Shown here in pieces: positions 3,525-6,086 of a stretch of 6,086 nt of DNA. Position 1 is the stretch's first letter, and each line of letters opens with the position of its first letter. The stretch spans positions 1-6,086 of the forward strand of contig CAINUM010000009.1 of NCBI GenBank assembly GCA_903853785.1. The letters are read 5' to 3'. The translations under genes were made by a program, and so were the position numbers. The notes under the pieces are model-generated. The model was not told the DNA's origin and made no database searches. It saw only the letters and a program-made list of their open reading frames with translations. This DNA comes from Candidatus Magasanikiibacteriota bacterium (GTDB lineage: Bacteria > Patescibacteriota > Patescibacteriia > Magasanikbacterales > GWA2-37-8).

Positions 3525-6086
3525 TTATGATTTAGATACACTCTTAGAATTTGTATCCCAGTTTGGTAGCAAGAAGCTGTTCATCCATTCAGTTGAAGTG
3601 AATGCATCAGTATCTGCTGCGTTATCAGACCAAACAAAATTCTTGTTTGAATCTGTTACTGTTGCGCCGTCACCTGTTCTAACAACACCACTTAGAGCAG
3701 CACTGTCTTGAACAAATTTAGCACTCATACTATCACTAGTTTCAACACCTGTGAAAGTTGCACGAACTTCGTAGGTTTTTGTTGTACCTTTAGCGATAGT
3801 AGATAGAGTGGAAGATGTCAAATTGATTGGATATGCAGCAGATGTTGAAACTGTAGCAACATCTGAAGTGCCCAATACAGTAGATGGAGCAGCCATATCA
3901 AACAACTGAACAGTTCCAGCTGAGATCTTTAGTTCGTTTCCACCATCGGAATCACTAAATGTGAGGTATGGAGTAACGCGAGCCAAAGTAATATCTTCAT
4001 TTGCATCAGCAGTTACTGAGAATTTGAAGACAGTAACTGTATCAGAAGTTAATACAGTACTTGGTAAAGATAGAGCAACAACAGATGGAGCTGTTTTCAC
4101 AACTTGGTAGGAGTTACTTGCAGCAGCATCAGCTACGATGTCTACAGTACCGGATCCACCTAATGCGTGGAAATCATCGGAAACAGTAGATAAAGCAAAT
4201 GTTAATGCATCACCAGAGTCAGCACCAACACCAGCTGTAGCAACAGTAGCGACAGTACGTTCACCAACTGTACTCATCATTGCTTTTACGATAATAGTTG
4301 TACCAGATACTGGAACTGAAATGTTCAAACCAGTAAATGTTGATGTACCATTAGCATCAAGACTTACGCCGTCAGTTAAAGCTACGCCATTACTATCATA
4401 TAGTCTTAGGTAGGAAACGTTGTCGTAAGTTGTGTTTGCACTACTAACACCTACAGCCAATTTATCAACGATAAATGTTTCTTTTGTAGCTGTTAATTTG
4501 ATGCGATTAACTTCTTGTTCAGTACCGTTAGCAATCAATGTTTTAGCTAATGGTTTGCCATTATCAGCAACAGTAGTGATTGTACCACCAGCTGTTACAG
4601 TAATAGCTACACTTGGAGAAGTTGTACCGTTCAAATTAGTACCAGTTACTGTTGGGTTGTATGTAGTACCTGTGCCATCTTCGTAAGTAGCATCAGCAGA
4701 AGCAAAAGTAAATGCAAATGCATCGTCATAACTATTGTATGGAGCATTTCCAGAAACAGTTGCGCGAGCTACGATTGTTTTACTTGAACCAGCTGTGATT
4801 GGGTAGTAACCTCCAACAAACTTGGAAGAAGTAAAGATAGCTTTACCATTTGTATCTACGGACACTGGTCCGGCGATTTTGGTATCACCAACATATAGAT
4901 TTACTTCAGTAACAAGAGTGTTAGCATTAACACCATATTCTGTGTTTAATACGTATACGCCGTCAGCAACTGCAGTTGTACTAGCACTTACATAAGTACT
5001 TAGTGTCAAAGCAGTCAACTTAACATCATTGCCAGCACCAGAACCAGCAGTAGCGATCATACCCAAAGCATCAACAACTGAGCCTTTTACTACTGAACGA
5101 GATTCAGGAGTAGTAGCACGAGAAATTGTCAAAGCACTTGAGCGAGTAGTAACAGCGTTACTAGCAATTGAAGCAGCAGGAACTACATCAGCAACTGCAA
5201 CATCTTTTGAATCTTTGATCACAAATACTGAAGCACTTGAAAAATCAAAGGTTGCTGTATATTTAACAGCAGAAATTTGAGCAACATTGATATCAGCAAC
5301 TAGAGCAACATTTCTTGTAGTACCTTTAGCTACTGTGAAGTAGTCAGTATAAGTACAAGTCATTGTTCCTGTGTTTACTGTATATCCAGTACAATCAGTA
5401 ATAGCCTTTGAAGAACCAAGTGTTCTTCCAGTATCTAAATCTTTTAATTTAAGGTTGCGGAGTAAAAGAGTAGAAGTTGAAGTGTAGTTCTGACCAACAG
5501 CAGCTTTGAAGAAGCCGTAATCATACAAACCAGAAGCTTGTTTAACACTAGCAACAGTTACAGTCATTTTCTGTATTTCTACAGTATCTGACTTAGCAAG
5601 AATTGCTACTTTTCCTAATTCAACTTCAGTTGAATCAACTTTTACATCATGAGCAGCTTGACTCTTGTTGGAGATTGTTACACCACCACCAAGTAAAGTC
5701 AAAGTTTGACTTGTGCCGTCAGATAAATAAGCTGAACGATCCAAAGTAACACCATAACCATATGATGTACCTACAGCTTTAACATCGTTATCGTTATCTA
5801 CGTAGAATACGATAGTTTTATTGTTATCAGATGCAGGAGAAACGTCTGCTTTAACTGTCAAAACTTTGTTTGAACCATTTACGATTCTCAAAGGAGCAGC
5901 TAAAGAGAAAGTAACTAAACGTGTGTTGACAGCAACAGTAGCAGCCAATTGAGTAGCTCCCTGGTAAACAGCGAAGTTACTTAAAAGATCTGTACTCAAA
6001 CTGCCGTTATTTTTCAATGTGAAACTACTAACATCAACATCTTCTGTACCTGCAGTCAATTTGAATTGAGCTACAGCAACACCAGC
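3525..6086 (-). CDS. Large modular repeat-containing surface protein, C-terminal part (start outside window)
   Basis: The frame is open from the right window edge to TAA at 3527-3525, giving 853 visible residues that begin AGVAVAQFKLTAGTEDVDV. The N-terminus and any signal peptide are not in view. The TTG at 6059 is an internal Leu codon in a conserved repeat block, not a start. The protein is rich in Thr, Ala, Ser, Val and Gly, mildly acidic, and has no membrane segment, as expected of a secreted, beta-rich, fibre- or S-layer-like protein. It divides into five diverged modules of about 145-185 residues. The only cysteines are C232 and C244. The C-terminus (about 815-853) carries NFVWSDNAADTDAF, then TEWMNSFLLPNW and a Ser/Lys-rich end. 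I recall similar endings on large Parcubacteria repeat proteins, but cannot verify this here. Several N-x-S/T sites and many Ser/Thr make glycosylation conceivable. The gene is followed by its own terminator, so it is separate from the sugar operon. Function is unknown; S-layer, adhesin or filament subunit are alternatives. Confidence 0.85.
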   Translation of the reverse strand, partial: AGVAVAQFKLTAGTEDVDVSSFTLKNNGSLSTDLLSNFAVYQGATQLAATVAVNTRLVTFSLAAPLRIVNGSNKVLTVKADVSPASDNNKTIVFYVDNDNDVKAVGTSYGYGVTLDRSAYLSDGTSQTLTLLGGGVTISNKSQAAHDVKVDSTEVELGKVAILAKSDTVEIQKMTVTVASVKQASGLYDYGFFKAAVGQNYTSTSTLLLRNLKLKDLDTGRTLGSSKAITDCTGYTVNTGTMTCTYTDYFTVAKGTTRNVALVADINVAQISAVKYTATFDFSSASVFVIKDSKDVAVADVVPAASIASNAVTTRSSALTISRATTPESRSVVKGSVVDALGMIATAGSGAGNDVKLTALTLSTYVSASTTAVADGVYVLNTEYGVNANTLVTEVNLYVGDTKIAGPVSVDTNGKAIFTSSKFVGGYYPITAGSSKTIVARATVSGNAPYNSYDDAFAFTFASADATYEDGTGTTYNPTVTGTNLNGTTSPSVAITVTAGGTITTVADNGKPLAKTLIANGTEQEVNRIKLTATKETFIVDKLAVGVSSANTTYDNVSYLRLYDSNGVALTDGVSLDANGTSTFTGLNISVPVSGTTIIVKAMMSTVGERTVATVATAGVGADSGDALTFALSTVSDDFHALGGSGTVDIVADAAASNSYQVVKTAPSVVALSLPSTVLTSDTVTVFKFSVTADANEDITLARVTPYLTFSDSDGGNELKISAGTVQLFDMAAPSTVLGTSDVATVSTSAAYPINLTSSTLSTIAKGTTKTYEVRATFTGVETSDSMSAKFVQDSAALSGVVRTGDGATVTDSNKNFVWSDNAADTDAFTSTEWMNSFLLPNWDTNSKSVSKS
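3528..6086 (-). repeat. Five diverged tandem protein modules in the surface protein
   Basis: Residues are counted from the right window edge. Approximate modules are 1-143 (6086-5658), 144-329 (5657-5100), 330-512 (5099-4551), 513-668 (4550-4083) and 669-853 (4082-3528). Each opens with an alternating hydrophobic strand pair: VAQFKLTAGTEDVDVSSFTL, VAILAKSDTVEIQKMTVTV, GMIATAGSGAGNDVKLTALTL, NRIKLTATKETFIVDKLAV and FKFSVTADANEDITLARVTP. Most continue with an N-x-x-L-Y/F/K-D-like strand (NLYVGDTKI, YLRLYDSNGVAL, VQLFDMAAPSTVL). A segment ending G-x-x-(K/R)-x-(I/L/V)-x-V-x-A follows (GSNKVLTVKADV, GTTRNVALVADI, GSSKTIVARATV, GTTIIVKAMMST, GTTKTYEVRATF). The copies are strongly diverged, and no DNA-level repeat is evident. 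Boundaries are by eye. Confidence 0.7.

Noticed and set aside
4138..5280. Three plus-strand open frames (4138-4413, 4432-4686, 5029-5280)
   Set aside because: They are antisense to the surface-protein gene. Their Val/Ala/Pro/Thr-rich translations are the complement of its Thr/Ala/Ser/Val codons, so they are shadows of low-complexity coding sequence.
6057..6059. TTG as the start codon of the surface-protein gene
   Set aside because: The frame stays open to the right edge, and the upstream residues AGVAVAQFK join L-T-A-G to make a normal module opening like those of the other four modules. The TTG encodes an internal Leu.
3528..6086. DNA-level tandem repeats, CRISPR or recombination-type repeats in the surface gene
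   Set aside because: The repeated look comes from similar codons and protein motifs. I could see no exact long DNA repeats or regularly spaced identical units.

Overview
This AT-rich window is about 97% coding, and everything readable lies on the minus strand. It holds two transcription units of cell-surface genes. The best guess for the source is a Patescibacteria/CPR (Parcubacteria-like) genome, probably from a metagenome. The reasons are the very tight gene packing, the weak or absent Shine-Dalgarno sequences, the O-antigen-ligase-type membrane protein with a TPR tail, and a long modular Thr/Ala/Ser/Val-rich surface protein whose repeat style and Trp-containing C-terminus resemble proteins I recall from that group. 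This placement comes from memory and protein style, not from a marker gene. All three visible stop codons are TAA, and the reading frames are intact under the standard bacterial code.

Layout, read right to left in the direction of transcription. (1) Positions 6086 to 3525 hold the 3' part of a giant surface-protein gene whose start is outside the window. The 853 visible residues form five diverged tandem beta-rich modules and a distinctive C-terminal tail. (2) Positions 3524 to 3381 are the only sizeable noncoding stretch. It holds an intrinsic terminator for the surface gene, followed with no spare bases by a near-consensus sigma70-type promoter and a 35-nt AT-rich leader containing a short inverted repeat. 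(3) Positions 3380 to 1311 encode a polytopic O-antigen ligase/polymerase-family protein with a C-terminal TPR region. (4) Positions 1305 to 253 encode GDP-mannose 4,6-dehydratase (gmd). (5) Positions 247 to 1 encode the N-terminal 82 residues of GDP-L-fucose synthase (fcl/wcaG), cut by the window edge.

Genes 3 to 5 look like one operon driven by the promoter at about 3450-3422. Gmd converts GDP-D-mannose to GDP-4-keto-6-deoxy-D-mannose, and Fcl converts that to GDP-L-fucose, an activated sugar for surface glycans. The ligase-family protein would polymerise or transfer lipid-linked glycan outside the membrane. The neighbouring surface protein, rich in Ser/Thr and with several N-x-S/T sites, is a possible but unproven glycan acceptor. 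No mobile element, CRISPR array, tRNA or rRNA is visible.
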